DNA of 64,000 nucleotides from Terriglobus sp. RCC_193 (GTDB lineage: Bacteria; Acidobacteriota; Terriglobia; Terriglobales; Acidobacteriaceae), in NCBI RefSeq assembly GCF_041355105.1, contig NZ_JBFUPK010000002.1:372001-436000 (forward strand), read 5' to 3'. A program made the position numbers and the translations under genes. Below the pieces are notes generated by a model. The model saw nothing but the letters and a program-made list of their open reading frames with translations. It was not told the DNA's origin and ran no database searches. Below are positions 1-8,561 of the stretch, in pieces (position 1 is the stretch's first letter; each line of letters begins with the position of its first letter).

Positions 1-1
1 G

Positions 2-1006
2 GACACTGTCGATGGCGGCGAAGCAATCGCTATTCCTACTGGCGTCCAGCTCAAGCGCCTGATGGGCGAAGCGCAGCCGCGCGTGCTGAACCTTGTCCGC
101 ACGGATGATGATCCCTACTCGGAGACCTTTGGCCATCTGAAGGGAAACTGCTTCTATTTTCCGATTAACAAGGCATCTGGCGGAAGCCGTGGCATCTCCG
201 AGTTGTTTTCTCTCGCGGACTGGATCGACGTGTTCGACCAGATGATCTTTGACTTCGCGGACAAGGTTCGTTTCCTTAACCAATACATCTGGCATTACAC
301 CGTCGAAGGCGGTACGGATAAGCAGGTTGCAGCACTGCGTGAATCTGTCCTGAATAACCCGCCACGGCAGGGCGAGGCTCTCTTCACCAACGACCGCGTT
401 ACGGTCGAAGCGAAGACGCCCGATCTGCAGGGTGCGGATATGGCCGATAGCTCTGAGGTGGTGAAGAAGTATGGCCAAGGTGGCGCTGGCCTGCCGGATT
501 GGTTCTTCGGTGATTCCGGTTCCGGCAATCGCTCGACTGCTGATGAGATGAATGGCCCCACCGGAAAGAAGGTTGGGCAACGGCAGGAGAACCTTGTCCA
601 CTCGCTCACGCAGGTGATTGCCTTCGTGATCGACTGCGCGGTGATCGCAGGCGTCCTGGGTGACGCGGTAGATCGGTCCTTCACGATAGAAGTTCCCAAC
701 GTTGCAGTGCGCGATCTCACCAATGGCGCGACCACACTCAGCAGCGTGACCACATCGCTTACGGTTGCGGAGGACCGCGGCTGGATTCGCAGCGAGACTG
801 CGGCGCGTTCGTTCTGCGTGGTGCTTGCCGAGGTCGGCGTTGAGATCGACGATCCGCTGAAGGAGTACCAGCTCGCACAGGCGGAGTTGCAGGATAAGGC
901 TCGTGAAAACCAGAACCTCATCCTTGACCAGGGCAAGCTGCAGGAGGCACTGACCGCGCTGCAGAAGCAGAACGCATTGCCCAGCCAGACGGGAGTTGAT
1001 GCGTAA
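2..1006 (+). CDS. Phage portal protein, C-terminal part (5' partial)
   Basis: The reading frame is open from the second base of the window, so the start lies upstream; about 334 residues are visible. The portal is the dodecameric ring at the capsid vertex through which DNA passes. The call rests on the position just before the minor head gene and on the composition: an alpha/beta core, a helical stretch around VRFLNQYIWHYTV, a Gly/Ser-rich segment with the GDSGSGNRSTADEMNGPTG type loop seen in large-phage portals, and a long charged C-terminal helix rich in Gln, Leu and Lys that would form the inner crown. No catalytic motif is expected. It ends 2 bases before the next start, so it is co-translated with the minor head gene. 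A precise family (Mu gp29-like or SPP1 gp6-like) cannot be fixed by eye. Confidence 0.72.
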   Translation, partial: DTVDGGEAIAIPTGVQLKRLMGEAQPRVLNLVRTDDDPYSETFGHLKGNCFYFPINKASGGSRGISELFSLADWIDVFDQMIFDFADKVRFLNQYIWHYTVEGGTDKQVAALRESVLNNPPRQGEALFTNDRVTVEAKTPDLQGADMADSSEVVKKYGQGGAGLPDWFFGDSGSGNRSTADEMNGPTGKKVGQRQENLVHSLTQVIAFVIDCAVIAGVLGDAVDRSFTIEVPNVAVRDLTNGATTLSSVTTSLTVAEDRGWIRSETAARSFCVVLAEVGVEIDDPLKEYQLAQAELQDKARENQNLILDQGKLQEALTALQKQNALPSQTGVDA

Positions 1007-1008
1007 CC

Positions 1009-1911
1009 ATGGCACTCTCCCGCAGCGGCGCATACACGCAGCAGATGGACAGCCTTACAGAGGCTGCAAAGCTGCTTGCGCCGGAAGCTCGTGCGGCGAT
1101 GGTTCCACTGCTGGAAGATGCCCATCGCCAGATCATGAAGGACCTTGCGCAGGTGACACCGGACAGCTACAGCGAATCGCGCCTGCGCCTGGTGAAACAA
1201 GGAATTGAGCAGACCCTTACGCAGCTTCGCAACGTGGCACAGAACACGGTGAACAGCCTGCAGACGGTGACGTATCGCGCGGCGGCCAATAGCGTTGACT
1301 CCGTCGTCTTCGCTGGCACCGGCAAGCAACTCATCCAGCCGGTGCTGGATACACGCGCCTTGAGTATTGTGCAGGGCTTCTCAGCGGATCTGATTGGTGG
1401 CGTGACCTCAGACGCTACGGCGAAGATTAACGCCGCGATTCAGCGCTCCTACCTTGGCAAGACCACTCTCTCTGATCTCTTCAACGTTGTTGGTCAGGCG
1501 CAAGGCAATGGCCAATTCAGCGGCCTGTTTGGAACGCTGGGAGCCAAGGCCGCAGACACGGCCATGAACGAAGTGATGCGCGTTGACTCGATGGCGAAGC
1601 AGGCACGTATCTCTGATCTGTCCACAAACATTGATGGCATCGGCAAGCAGTGGGTGCATCTGCCTATCGCACGCGTGCCGCGTGTGTCGCACATCCTTGC
1701 CGATCTACAGGTACGTAAGGCCGATGAGAGTTTCGAAGTCGGCGGAGAAGCGCTGATGTATCCGCGCGATCCGGCTGGCTCTGCGGCTAACACGATCTTC
1801 TGCCACTGCACCATGCGTCCACATGTCGCAGTGGATTTACTTCAACCCACTGACAGAGAACGCGACTTGTTGAAGAGTCTCGGCCTGTCAGTCACAACCA
1901 CAAGGAGCTAA
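1009..1911 (+). CDS. Phage minor head / head morphogenesis protein (Mu F-like C-terminus)
   Basis: This 300-residue protein is mostly helical in its first two thirds and ends in the hallmark of the Mu gpF/SPP1 gp7 family: a Gly-Glu-Ala-Leu-Met-Tyr-Pro-Arg-Asp-Pro stretch followed by Asn-Thr-Ile-Phe-Cys-His-Cys (about residues 248-267), the equivalent of the conserved 'P.DP...NCRC' signature. Members of the family sit inside the head at the portal and are ejected or assist DNA packaging. The ATG at 1009 follows the portal stop by two bases, and GGAG about 11 bases upstream can serve as ribosome binding site. An overlapping ATG at 996 in another frame yields no family-like protein. Neighbouring portal and capsid genes support the assignment. 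Confidence 0.75.
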   Translation: MALSRSGAYTQQMDSLTEAAKLLAPEARAAMVPLLEDAHRQIMKDLAQVTPDSYSESRLRLVKQGIEQTLTQLRNVAQNTVNSLQTVTYRAAANSVDSVVFAGTGKQLIQPVLDTRALSIVQGFSADLIGGVTSDATAKINAAIQRSYLGKTTLSDLFNVVGQAQGNGQFSGLFGTLGAKAADTAMNEVMRVDSMAKQARISDLSTNIDGIGKQWVHLPIARVPRVSHILADLQVRKADESFEVGGEALMYPRDPAGSAANTIFCHCTMRPHVAVDLLQPTDRERDLLKSLGLSVTTTRS

Positions 1912-1916
1912 GAGCC

Positions 1917-2240
1917 ATGGCATCAACTCTTGCCGATCACTCGGCACCCAAGCATCTTCCAGGCAAGCTGCAGGCGGAATGGAAGAAGACCTACAAGGAA
2001 GAAAAGGACGCTGTGCTGCGTGCAGACCCGGATAACCCCAACGCCGCTCGCGTGAAGGCGCTCCATGCCGCGAATAAGCTACTGCGCGTGAAGAAGCCAA
2101 CATCGGCTGCCGACATCGAGAAGATGGAGCCACATGAGTTCGTCAAGCGCGAAGAGCGCGAGATCGACGGCGTTCCCCATCTTTGGGTGCTGACAGCGGA
2201 TGGCGACAAGATCGCTTTCCCGAAGGAGACGAAGAAGTAG
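1917..2240 (+). CDS. Small phage head-region protein of unknown function
   Basis: A 107-residue, highly charged, Lys/Glu/Ala-rich protein that I do not recognise. It starts at ATG 1917, six bases after the minor head stop, behind a clear AAGGAG. The N-terminal half (LPGKLQAEWKKTY onward) is predicted helical and vaguely recalls ChaB-like helical modules; the C-terminal half ends in a short beta-type segment (GVPHLWVLTADGDKIAFP). Its place between minor head and protease/capsid genes suggests a head accessory or packaging helper, which is inference only. It terminates one base before the ATG of the next gene, so the two are probably translationally coupled. Confidence 0.6.
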   Translation: MASTLADHSAPKHLPGKLQAEWKKTYKEEKDAVLRADPDNPNAARVKALHAANKLLRVKKPTSAADIEKMEPHEFVKREEREIDGVPHLWVLTADGDKIAFPKETKK

Positions 2241-2241
2241 C

Positions 2242-4638
2242 ATGATCACTCTTGCAGCCAACGCAACCAGGATGATCGCGCTTACCGCAGAGGCGGACCT
2301 GTCGCTCGATGAGCAGCAGTGCCGCCTCAGCGAGGCGTTGACCGAACAGTTTGGAAAGGGCGCTTACGGTGAGCCGCAGTTTTATCTCATCGAAACCTTC
2401 CCGACGTACATCATCGCTCGCGGCCCTGAAGAGAAGCTCTTCAAGATCGGCTACACGATGAGCGATGACAACACGGTCACGTATGCGGATGCACAGGAAG
2501 TCGAGCGCGCGTATGTCCCGGTTGCTACGGCTGCGGAGTTTGACTTCACGGCGGCAGAAGCTGCTGCTGAGACTGACGCGTTTCCTATCGTGATCATGAA
2601 GGCCGGATGGGGTAAGGGCGCTCTCAACGGTAAGGCTGTCGATCACTACTATCCACCTGAGTTCGTAAAAGAGTTGGCGCTTGCCGCAGAGGCGCACACG
2701 GTACCTTTCGGGCGTCGTCATCCCGATCAGCGCGGCCCTGATCCCACAGGCGCTAACGATCCAGAGCGGATCGCTGGCTTCGTCCAGGGCGGCCTGTTTC
2801 ACGGAAATGAGGCGCGTGGCTCGGTGCAGTTGTTCGGTGCGGAGGCCGATCTGCGCAGCAAGCTCCATGAAGCAAGGCAGGCAGGTAAGGCCGACGTTTT
2901 CGCAGTGTCGGCACTCCATCTCTCTTCGTATAAGTCGGGCGTCGTTGAAGGGCGTAAGTGCCAGATCGCCGACAAGCTCATCAAGCTCTATTCCGTTGAC
3001 CTCGTCGGTCGCGGCGGGGCGGGTGGCCGTTTTCTGGCCGCTCAAGCCGCGTATGGCGACGACGTCACCACCGCGCAGGAAAGCGCAGTGAAACATCAAC
3101 AGCCCGGTATCTCGCCCAAGCGGACATCGACCGGCAACCCAGGCGCGCCGGAGAAGGTCGCCGTAGGAGCCAAAATGAAGGATTTTTTGCTTCGCCTTCT
3201 GAATCAACTGAAGGAGAAGGACGCCTCCACGGCTGCCGCTCTCACCACGAAGCTGCAGCTTGCTGCCGAAGCGGATTATGACGCGCTCGGCATTGAAATC
3301 GGCAATGCGCTTGCCTCTACCGGAACGACTGCCATCACCGCTGAAGCGCAGGCCGTATTGGATGACATTCACCGCGAACGCAGCCGCAACCGTATCGAGA
3401 CGAAGCTCTCAATCAGCAAGCTGCCGGAACCCGCGAAGACTCTTGCGCGTAGTCACCTTGAAGCACGCTTGACTGCTGAGGCTGATCTTGCCGATACCAC
3501 GATTGACACGGAGATCAGCACTACGCGGGAAGCCTTCGCTGCGATGATGCAGTCGCCGGTTCGTCACAGCGCCCGTATCGGCCTGGAAACCATCGACAAG
3601 GTGCGCCTTGCCGCTGAATGCCTACTCGATGTGAAGTCTGCTAAGGGGCAGGGTGTGACTCCCTTCAAAGGTATCCGTGATGCCTACGTCACGATTACTG
3701 GCGACTCTGAGTTGAAGTTTCAGGGTGGTATGTTCGCGCTCTCCGCAGAAGCAATCGCGTCTGACACCTTCCCGCTGATTATGCAGGATGCGATGCATAA
3801 GAAGCTGTTGGAGCAATACGCGGAGGAGACCTCCACAGACAAGCTCAACCAGCTCGTCACCTTCGGCAGCGCAAGCGACTTCCGCAATCAGTATCGCGAG
3901 CGCCTGGGTGGCCTATCTGAACTGCCTGTCGTGAATGAAAACGACGCGTATGTTGAGATGGCGTATCCCACAGACGAGGGTGTCAGCTACGCAGTGTCCA
4001 CGCGTGGCGGCGTTCTGACGATCAGCCGGCGAACCATCATCAACGACGATTCGAGTGTTGTGCAGCGCTTCCCTGGTATGCAGGCGCGTGCAGCACGTAA
4101 CACGTTGCGCACCTTCCTCACGCAGCGTTTTGTCACGAATCCAAACTATGGTGGCGATGCTGTTGCCATGTTCCATGCGAACCATGCGAACCTCTACAGC
4201 GGCGCACTCAGCACCGCCAACCTGAAGATCGCGCAGACCTCGCTGCGTCGCAAGACGGAGCCGAACTCTGGCGCGCCGCTCGACATGGACTTGAACTGGA
4301 TCATGGTGCCTCCTGAACTGGAAGGCACTGCGATTGAGATCAACAACACACAGGCCGCTGGCAATGGCTTCTATCAGCGGTTCGGTGCCAACAATGAACG
4401 GATCATCGTCAACGCTCGGCTCGCCGACGTGGATGACTGGTTCTATGGCGCTTCTGCGGCATCGTTCCCGTTCATTGAGGTTGGCTTCCTGAATGGTCAG
4501 CAGGAGCCGGAGCTGTTCACTTCCAACGATCCCACGCAGGGCAAGGCGTTCTCGAACGACCAGGCACAGTTCAAGGTGCGCTTCGAGTTCGGCGGCACCT
4601 TCACGGACTATCGCGGTATCGGTAAGTTCGGCAACTAA
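2242..4638 (+). CDS. Fused prohead protease - scaffold - major capsid protein
   Basis: A 798-residue polyprotein. Residues 1-113 form a small N-terminal domain; residues about 114-271 resemble a prohead protease of the Mu gpI / T4 gp21 type, with a candidate catalytic His in GRRHPDQRG, a candidate Ser in FAVSALHLS, and the closing SVDLVGRGGAGG stretch typical of these proteases. Residues about 312-440 are Lys/Glu/Ala-rich and helical, as expected for an internal scaffold. From about residue 443 the sequence is a major capsid protein of the Mu gpT/HK97-fold type (conserved MFHANHANL and MVPPELEG segments). ATG 2242 is chosen because it follows the previous stop by one base behind AAGGAGA; the upstream in-frame ATG 2200 lies inside the preceding gene. 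An internal start at 3175 could also yield scaffold-capsid alone (see separate entry). Confidence 0.8.
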   Translation: MITLAANATRMIALTAEADLSLDEQQCRLSEALTEQFGKGAYGEPQFYLIETFPTYIIARGPEEKLFKIGYTMSDDNTVTYADAQEVERAYVPVATAAEFDFTAAEAAAETDAFPIVIMKAGWGKGALNGKAVDHYYPPEFVKELALAAEAHTVPFGRRHPDQRGPDPTGANDPERIAGFVQGGLFHGNEARGSVQLFGAEADLRSKLHEARQAGKADVFAVSALHLSSYKSGVVEGRKCQIADKLIKLYSVDLVGRGGAGGRFLAAQAAYGDDVTTAQESAVKHQQPGISPKRTSTGNPGAPEKVAVGAKMKDFLLRLLNQLKEKDASTAAALTTKLQLAAEADYDALGIEIGNALASTGTTAITAEAQAVLDDIHRERSRNRIETKLSISKLPEPAKTLARSHLEARLTAEADLADTTIDTEISTTREAFAAMMQSPVRHSARIGLETIDKVRLAAECLLDVKSAKGQGVTPFKGIRDAYVTITGDSELKFQGGMFALSAEAIASDTFPLIMQDAMHKKLLEQYAEETSTDKLNQLVTFGSASDFRNQYRERLGGLSELPVVNENDAYVEMAYPTDEGVSYAVSTRGGVLTISRRTIINDDSSVVQRFPGMQARAARNTLRTFLTQRFVTNPNYGGDAVAMFHANHANLYSGALSTANLKIAQTSLRRKTEPNSGAPLDMDLNWIMVPPELEGTAIEINNTQAAGNGFYQRFGANNERIIVNARLADVDDWFYGASAASFPFIEVGFLNGQQEPELFTSNDPTQGKAFSNDQAQFKVRFEFGGTFTDYRGIGKFGN
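3163..3177 (+). promoter_or_regulatory. Internal ribosome binding site and in-frame start for scaffold-capsid
   Basis: GTAGGAG followed by CCAAA and ATG (start 3175) lies in frame inside the protease-capsid gene, at codon 312. The spacing is ideal for initiation. The product would be 487 residues, beginning MKDFLLRLL, exactly at the change from protease to scaffold-like sequence. Nested in-frame scaffold genes are established in lambda (C/Nu3) and Mu (I/Z). Use of this site here is inference. Confidence 0.55.
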
Positions 4639-4664
4639 GACCCTCCCCGTTCACAAGTCAACCG

Positions 4665-4692
4665 AGAGGGCGCGGTCCAGGCCGCGCCCTCT
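4665..4692 (+). terminator. Strong hairpin after the capsid gene
   Basis: A perfect 11-bp inverted repeat (AGAGGGCGCGG / CCGCGCCCTCT) with a 6-base loop lies 27 bases after the capsid stop and ends 15 bases before the next ATG. No T-run follows, so it may attenuate transcription or protect the 3' end of the abundant capsid message rather than stop transcription fully. Confidence 0.5.
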
Positions 4693-4707
4693 GTGTAGGA
4701 GAAGCAT

Positions 4708-5088
4708 ATGGAAAAGATCGGTCGCAGCTACGTCACGCTGCCTCTCATGGGAGCGCTCGCCGTTGGCGCTGGTGTCGTTGCCTTTGTGGCACCGCGCCCC
4801 ATGCGCATCAGCGGCGCGCAGCTTGTCCTTAAAGCCACCGGCACCGGCGCTGGCAACACCACGGCTCAGATCAAGGTGGGTGCCAATAACATCCTGAAGG
4901 CAGACCTGACCATTGCAGGCGCGGCAGCCACGAAGTACGTCAAGCAGTCTGCAAAGGGCGGCGGCGTGCCGAGTGGCTATGACGTGAATGAAGGCGATGT
5001 CATCACCGTCGATATCACCGCCATTCCCGCGACCACGGCTCCCACGGATGGCTACGTCATCCTCCACATTGCACAGGTGGAAGTCTAA
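4708..5088 (+). CDS. Putative capsid decoration / head-fibre-like protein
   Basis: A 126-residue protein made almost entirely of short, beta-prone segments rich in Ala, Gly, Thr and Val, with no charged helix and no Cys. That composition, its length and its position directly after the major capsid gene fit a capsid decoration or stabilising protein, but no family signature was recognised, so the function is inference. The ATG at 4708 has a good AGGAGA eight bases upstream. The hairpin at 4665-4692 separates it from the capsid gene, which could tune its level relative to capsid. Confidence 0.6.
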   Translation: MEKIGRSYVTLPLMGALAVGAGVVAFVAPRPMRISGAQLVLKATGTGAGNTTAQIKVGANNILKADLTIAGAAATKYVKQSAKGGGVPSGYDVNEGDVITVDITAIPATTAPTDGYVILHIAQVEV

Positions 5089-5091
5089 GCA

Positions 5092-5778
5092 ATGGCCACC
5101 CTGGAACAGATCACGAATGCAATGCTCGACGTTGTGATGCAGGACAATTCCCGCATCCCGACGCCGAGCCGCTTCGTGATCCAGGCGATCACGCAGCGTT
5201 ACTCGCTGGATCGACCGCTTGAAGTCTGCACGGACATCAACGGCAGCGGTACATCGCTGCTTGAGCTGCCGGATGGATTTGAAGACGGCTTCTCCGAGGT
5301 CAGTGGTGTTGAGTACCCGGTGGACGACGAGAACCCGCAGCCCGTGGATGACATGGGCTACCGGATGCGTCGCCTGCCATCCGGCATCCGTCTGCAGATG
5401 GTAGGTATCTCCGTGCCTGCTGGCAGCCCCGTGCGTCTGCAGTGGACGCAGCGGCATGCCGATGACGGCACCACGGTTGCTGACGCGGACCTGTACACCG
5501 TCGCCGATCTTGCTGGCGCTCTCTACATGGAGAAGCTCGCCGCCGATTACATCGACCTCGGCGATGCCTCTGTGAGCGCTGACTCCGTCAGCTACCGCAC
5601 CAAGGGGCAGGAAGCCCTCACCATGGCGAAAGCTCTGCGCAAGCGGTACCAGGACGCCATTGGCACGACAGGCGCAGATGGCGACACGCAGCCTGCGCCT
5701 GCGTTCGGTCGCTTGAATCAGGATCAGATGATGGGCGACGGCTCTCCACGCCTGATCCATCGCGGAGGTGGCCGCTGA
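5092..5778 (+). CDS. Putative head-tail connector (adaptor) protein
   Basis: This 228-residue protein begins with an amphipathic helix (LEQITNAMLDVVMQ), continues with a beta-rich central part, and contains a helical segment (DLAGALYMEKLAADYIDLG ... MAKALRKRYQDAIG) near the C-terminus, the arrangement seen in many siphovirus neck adaptors. It lies between the decoration-like gene and an HK97 gp10-like gene, the usual place of connectors. The start at 5092 is three bases after the preceding stop. Its TGA overlaps the ATG of the next gene (TGATG), so the next gene is translationally coupled. The identification is by context; no diagnostic motif is visible. Confidence 0.55.
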   Translation: MATLEQITNAMLDVVMQDNSRIPTPSRFVIQAITQRYSLDRPLEVCTDINGSGTSLLELPDGFEDGFSEVSGVEYPVDDENPQPVDDMGYRMRRLPSGIRLQMVGISVPAGSPVRLQWTQRHADDGTTVADADLYTVADLAGALYMEKLAADYIDLGDASVSADSVSYRTKGQEALTMAKALRKRYQDAIGTTGADGDTQPAPAFGRLNQDQMMGDGSPRLIHRGGGR

Positions 5779-6314
5779 TGGAATGGACCACGCGGATCAA
5801 CGGATGGGAGACGCTCGACGCCAAGGGCCATGATGCTCTGCTGGAAGGCGCAAAGAGCGGCCTTGATGTGCTTGGCAGTTTGGCTGAGGCAACGGTGCAG
5901 GACCTCATCCGCACACCCTTCGGCGATAAGCCTCCTGCCGTTGCATCCGGCAATCTCGCTTCGTCGATCATGCATGAGACGGACATTGATCAGGGCATGC
6001 TGCGCTTGCTGGTGGGCGTCTCTCCGCGTCTTGGTGCTGATCAGTATGCCGATGCGGTTGAAGACGGCAGCAGGCCGCACATGCCGCCCTACGATGCACT
6101 GGATGCATGGGTGCTTCTGAAGTTCCACCCCGATACGGAAGAGCAGGCGCGTGAGATTGCGAACGGTGTCCTGCGAAAGATTTATTACCACGGCACCAAG
6201 CCTCACCACATGTTTGAGCGTGCACTGCCGGAGGTTGAGAAAAATGCAGTTCCGGTCCTTGAGAAGCAGATTGCGCAGGCGTTTCTTCGCGCCGGATTCG
6301 GAGTTGCAGCATGA
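5778..6314 (+). CDS. HK97 gp10-like neck / tail-completion protein
   Basis: 178 residues. The central part carries the features of the HK97 gp10 family: a TGxLxxSI-like segment (SGNLASSIM), a Tyr-Ala-Asp-Ala-Val-Glu-Asp-Gly-Ser-Arg-Pro-His segment equivalent to the conserved 'YA..vEyGt..hp' motif, and a later His-Pro/HHMFERALPEVEK segment equivalent to 'Pf..pAl'. These proteins sit at the head-tail interface and complete the tail or neck. The ATG at 5778 overlaps the previous TGA and its own TGA overlaps the next ATG (ATGA), showing a chain of coupled genes. Confidence 0.7.
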   Translation: MEWTTRINGWETLDAKGHDALLEGAKSGLDVLGSLAEATVQDLIRTPFGDKPPAVASGNLASSIMHETDIDQGMLRLLVGVSPRLGADQYADAVEDGSRPHMPPYDALDAWVLLKFHPDTEEQAREIANGVLRKIYYHGTKPHHMFERALPEVEKNAVPVLEKQIAQAFLRAGFGVAA

Positions 6315-6760
6315 CGCTTGCTGACATCACGCACGTTGCACAGCAGCGCCTGGAATCCGTTTCCGGCATGGGGCAGGTGTATGACACCATCCGCAACAGC
6401 AATAGCGATAAGAGCTTTCGTGAGCTGTTTACGAAGGACGCCAAGATCAACGCGTGGCTGATCACGCGTGACGGTGTCGCCTCTCAGGATGGTCAACTGA
6501 TCCGCACATCCACGGACACGCACAACATCGTGATCATCGGCTACTACGGCTTTGAGGATGGCGTAAGCGAACCGATCATCCAGGGCATGGCGGACGCGAT
6601 ACGCCCACTTTTTAACAGCATGTCCGCGCGCCGCTTTGCTCCCGGCATCGAGTGGTCAGGTCCGATGCAGATGCCCAGCATCTACCTGGTCAATTTCGCA
6701 AACAGGCTTTGCCACATTGTCCGGTGCGTCTGGCCGGTAACAGTCATCAACGAGGAGTAA
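6311..6760 (+). CDS. Putative tail terminator (minor tail) protein
   Basis: A 149-residue protein with a helical start (LADITHVAQQRLESV), a central beta-hairpin region (INAWLITRDGVASQDGQLIRTSTDTHNIVIIGYYG) and a helix (IQGMADAIRPLFN), followed by a strand-rich end. This alternation, the size, and the position between the gp10-like protein and the tail tube match tail terminator proteins such as lambda gpU, which cap the growing tail. The assignment is mainly positional. It overlaps its upstream neighbour by four bases, and a GAGGAG near its own 3' end is the ribosome binding site of the next gene. Confidence 0.55.
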   Translation: MTLADITHVAQQRLESVSGMGQVYDTIRNSNSDKSFRELFTKDAKINAWLITRDGVASQDGQLIRTSTDTHNIVIIGYYGFEDGVSEPIIQGMADAIRPLFNSMSARRFAPGIEWSGPMQMPSIYLVNFANRLCHIVRCVWPVTVINEE

Positions 6761-6764
6761 CACC

Positions 6765-7790
6765 ATGTCAATCGGTTTCAATACGCAGCGGAATCTACTG
6801 CGCAACGTAGTGGTCAGCGCGGGTATCCAGACTGACTTCGCCCAAACTTTCGACGACGCCGATCTGACCGAGCATCTGAAGATCGACCCCACCTCCTACG
6901 TGAAATTCAACCCGGAGATGCAGTCCGACGTGGACCAGGCAGGCAAGGGCCATAGTTCTGCGACCGAGTCTGACCTTATCGCTATCAGCGCCGCTCTGGA
7001 CCTGACGACGCGTGCGAATGACTGGAACACCGGATGGGCCTTGATGTTGGTGATGGGCAACCACTCCGCGACGAACGCGGTTGGCGTTTACACCCATACC
7101 TTCAAGTTTGAGGACTCGCAGAACAACGTGGCGAAGGTCTCGAACATGTACATCGAAGACACCAACGCCATCAAGTACAAGTTGCTGGACGTTGCTGGAT
7201 CGACGCTCACGCTGACCAGCACGGCCAAGGGAGCAATGGACCTGAAGCTGTCGCTGATGGGCACTGGCCGCACGGTGGATGGTGCCATGGGCGCTGTCCC
7301 GGCCATTGTTGCACGCCAGCGCTTCTATGGCTCCGATACCAAGGTGAAGCTCGGTCCCGTGGGTGCGCCGCTGGACTTCTATCCTCGCGTTCTGTCGTGG
7401 GAGATCGAGCTTGACCGTGGCACGACAGAGATGCGTGTACCCGGCAACGGCACCACAGCGGCTTTCCTGCAGTGGGGTAATCCGAAGCCCAAGGTGAAGC
7501 TGGTCATCGCCGCTGACTCCACCGACGACGTGCGTGCATGGCAGCGTGCTGGCACCCCGCTTGAGTTGCAGATCAATACGACCAGCGGACCATCGCAGAT
7601 CAACTTCAAATTCCCGAAGGTGATCCTGCCTGCCGACGACTTCACCGACCAGAATGGGTCTTCGGCTTACTCCGTCCAGCTTGACGAGAACACGATTCTC
7701 CGCGCAGTTGGGCAGGAAGTCGCTACCGCCACATTGGTGAATGGCATCGCCGCCTACGGCACCGTGATCGCCCCGCCTGAAGAGGACTAA
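6765..7790 (+). CDS. Major tail (tail tube) protein
   Basis: A 341-residue, beta-rich protein with repeated Thr/Val/Gly segments and few Cys, located between the tail terminator and chaperone genes and followed by a hairpin, as expected for the highly expressed tube subunit. Two similar halves may exist (both contain alternating LTLTST.. and VKLGPVG.. strands), consistent with a tube domain plus a second beta domain decorating the tail surface. ATG 6765 has GAGGAG six bases upstream. The family was not recognised from a diagnostic motif, so the evidence is composition, size and synteny. Confidence 0.65.
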   Translation: MSIGFNTQRNLLRNVVVSAGIQTDFAQTFDDADLTEHLKIDPTSYVKFNPEMQSDVDQAGKGHSSATESDLIAISAALDLTTRANDWNTGWALMLVMGNHSATNAVGVYTHTFKFEDSQNNVAKVSNMYIEDTNAIKYKLLDVAGSTLTLTSTAKGAMDLKLSLMGTGRTVDGAMGAVPAIVARQRFYGSDTKVKLGPVGAPLDFYPRVLSWEIELDRGTTEMRVPGNGTTAAFLQWGNPKPKVKLVIAADSTDDVRAWQRAGTPLELQINTTSGPSQINFKFPKVILPADDFTDQNGSSAYSVQLDENTILRAVGQEVATATLVNGIAAYGTVIAPPEED

Positions 7791-7801
7791 ACGCAAACGA
7801 T

Positions 7802-7825
7802 GTGGGTGCGTTTCGGCGCACCCAC
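7802..7825 (+). terminator. Hairpin after tail tube gene
   Basis: A perfect 9-bp stem (GTGGGTGCG / CGCACCCAC) with a 6-base loop starts 11 bases after the tail tube stop. It is followed by CTAATTCATTT, only moderately T-rich, so it may be a partial terminator that lowers expression of the chaperone and tape measure genes relative to the tube. Confidence 0.55.
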
Positions 7826-7847
7826 CTAATTCATTTCGAGGAACGGT

Positions 7848-8561
7848 ATGCAGGAAGTCATCACAGCACCCACCCACATCGCACTTGACGCACCTCGCTT
7901 TCTCTCCATGAAGGCTAAGGACGCGATCTACCGCTACCACATCCGCCGCGTGACTGCGAAGGAATGGAAGGCATACTACGCTGGCATCCTCTCCGAAACA
8001 GTCCAGGTAGCGCCCAGCACAGTCGAGCGTATCTATGACGAAGATGTTGCCGGTCTGCAGCTTGTCAATGATGTGCTGCTGGTCATGGCGGTTCGTCCGA
8101 ACGGCGAAGAGCATTTCGCTGATCGCGACCTGGACGCCGCGAAGATTCCGTTGCGCCAGCGGATCGGCATGAGCAAGTTGTTGGCATCGGCCACATCGCT
8201 CAGCATGGTGGACGCCTATGGCGATGAAGTTGAGGTCAAGCTCTCGTCGTTATGGTCCGCCCCGGATGGCACGATGCACCTGTTCGAGACAGCTCATACC
8301 TTCGTGCAGCCCGGCATTGAGCATGTGCGCAAGTTTCGCGCTGGCAGTGCCAACATCCGCGTGGGTAAGCGCGATGGGATGACAATCAATTCCTTCGTCG
8401 CGCCGGAGCTGGCGTCCATGGCGATCTATGACGATCTCATTGTGTGCTGCAGCGGCTACATGGCCAATGGCGCGGAGCTGGAGGGCAAGGAAGCCATCGT
8501 CCGAGAGATGGACGGCCATCACAAGGCCGTTGCTGCTCGTGCCTTGTTTTCACTGGATTGA
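7848..8561 (+). CDS. Putative tail assembly chaperone, first ORF (gpG position)
   Basis: 237 residues, located exactly between tail tube and tape measure, where tail assembly chaperones are encoded. It is alpha/beta with an N-terminal sequence typical of soluble helpers (ALDAPRFLSMKAKDAIYRYHIRRVT). It is longer than lambda gpG (about 140). The start at 7848 has GAGGAA eight bases upstream. The TGA at 8559-8561 overlaps an alternative start of the next ORF, which lies in the -1 frame, recalling the gpG/gpGT arrangement. No canonical XXXYYYZ slippery heptamer was found near the end, so coupling by reinitiation is at least as likely as frameshifting. Confidence 0.6.
   Translation: MQEVITAPTHIALDAPRFLSMKAKDAIYRYHIRRVTAKEWKAYYAGILSETVQVAPSTVERIYDEDVAGLQLVNDVLLVMAVRPNGEEHFADRDLDAAKIPLRQRIGMSKLLASATSLSMVDAYGDEVEVKLSSLWSAPDGTMHLFETAHTFVQPGIEHVRKFRAGSANIRVGKRDGMTINSFVAPELASMAIYDDLIVCCSGYMANGAELEGKEAIVREMDGHHKAVAARALFSLD

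Noticed and set aside
1917-2240. ChaB-like identity for the small head-region protein
   Set aside because: Only a vague helical likeness at the N-terminus; length, context and lack of a clear motif do not support naming it.
8546-8552. GTTTTCA as a slippery heptamer for -1 frameshifting in the tail chaperone
   Set aside because: It does not fit X-XXY-YYZ; the P-site codon would re-pair poorly. Kept only as a remote option beside TTG reinitiation.
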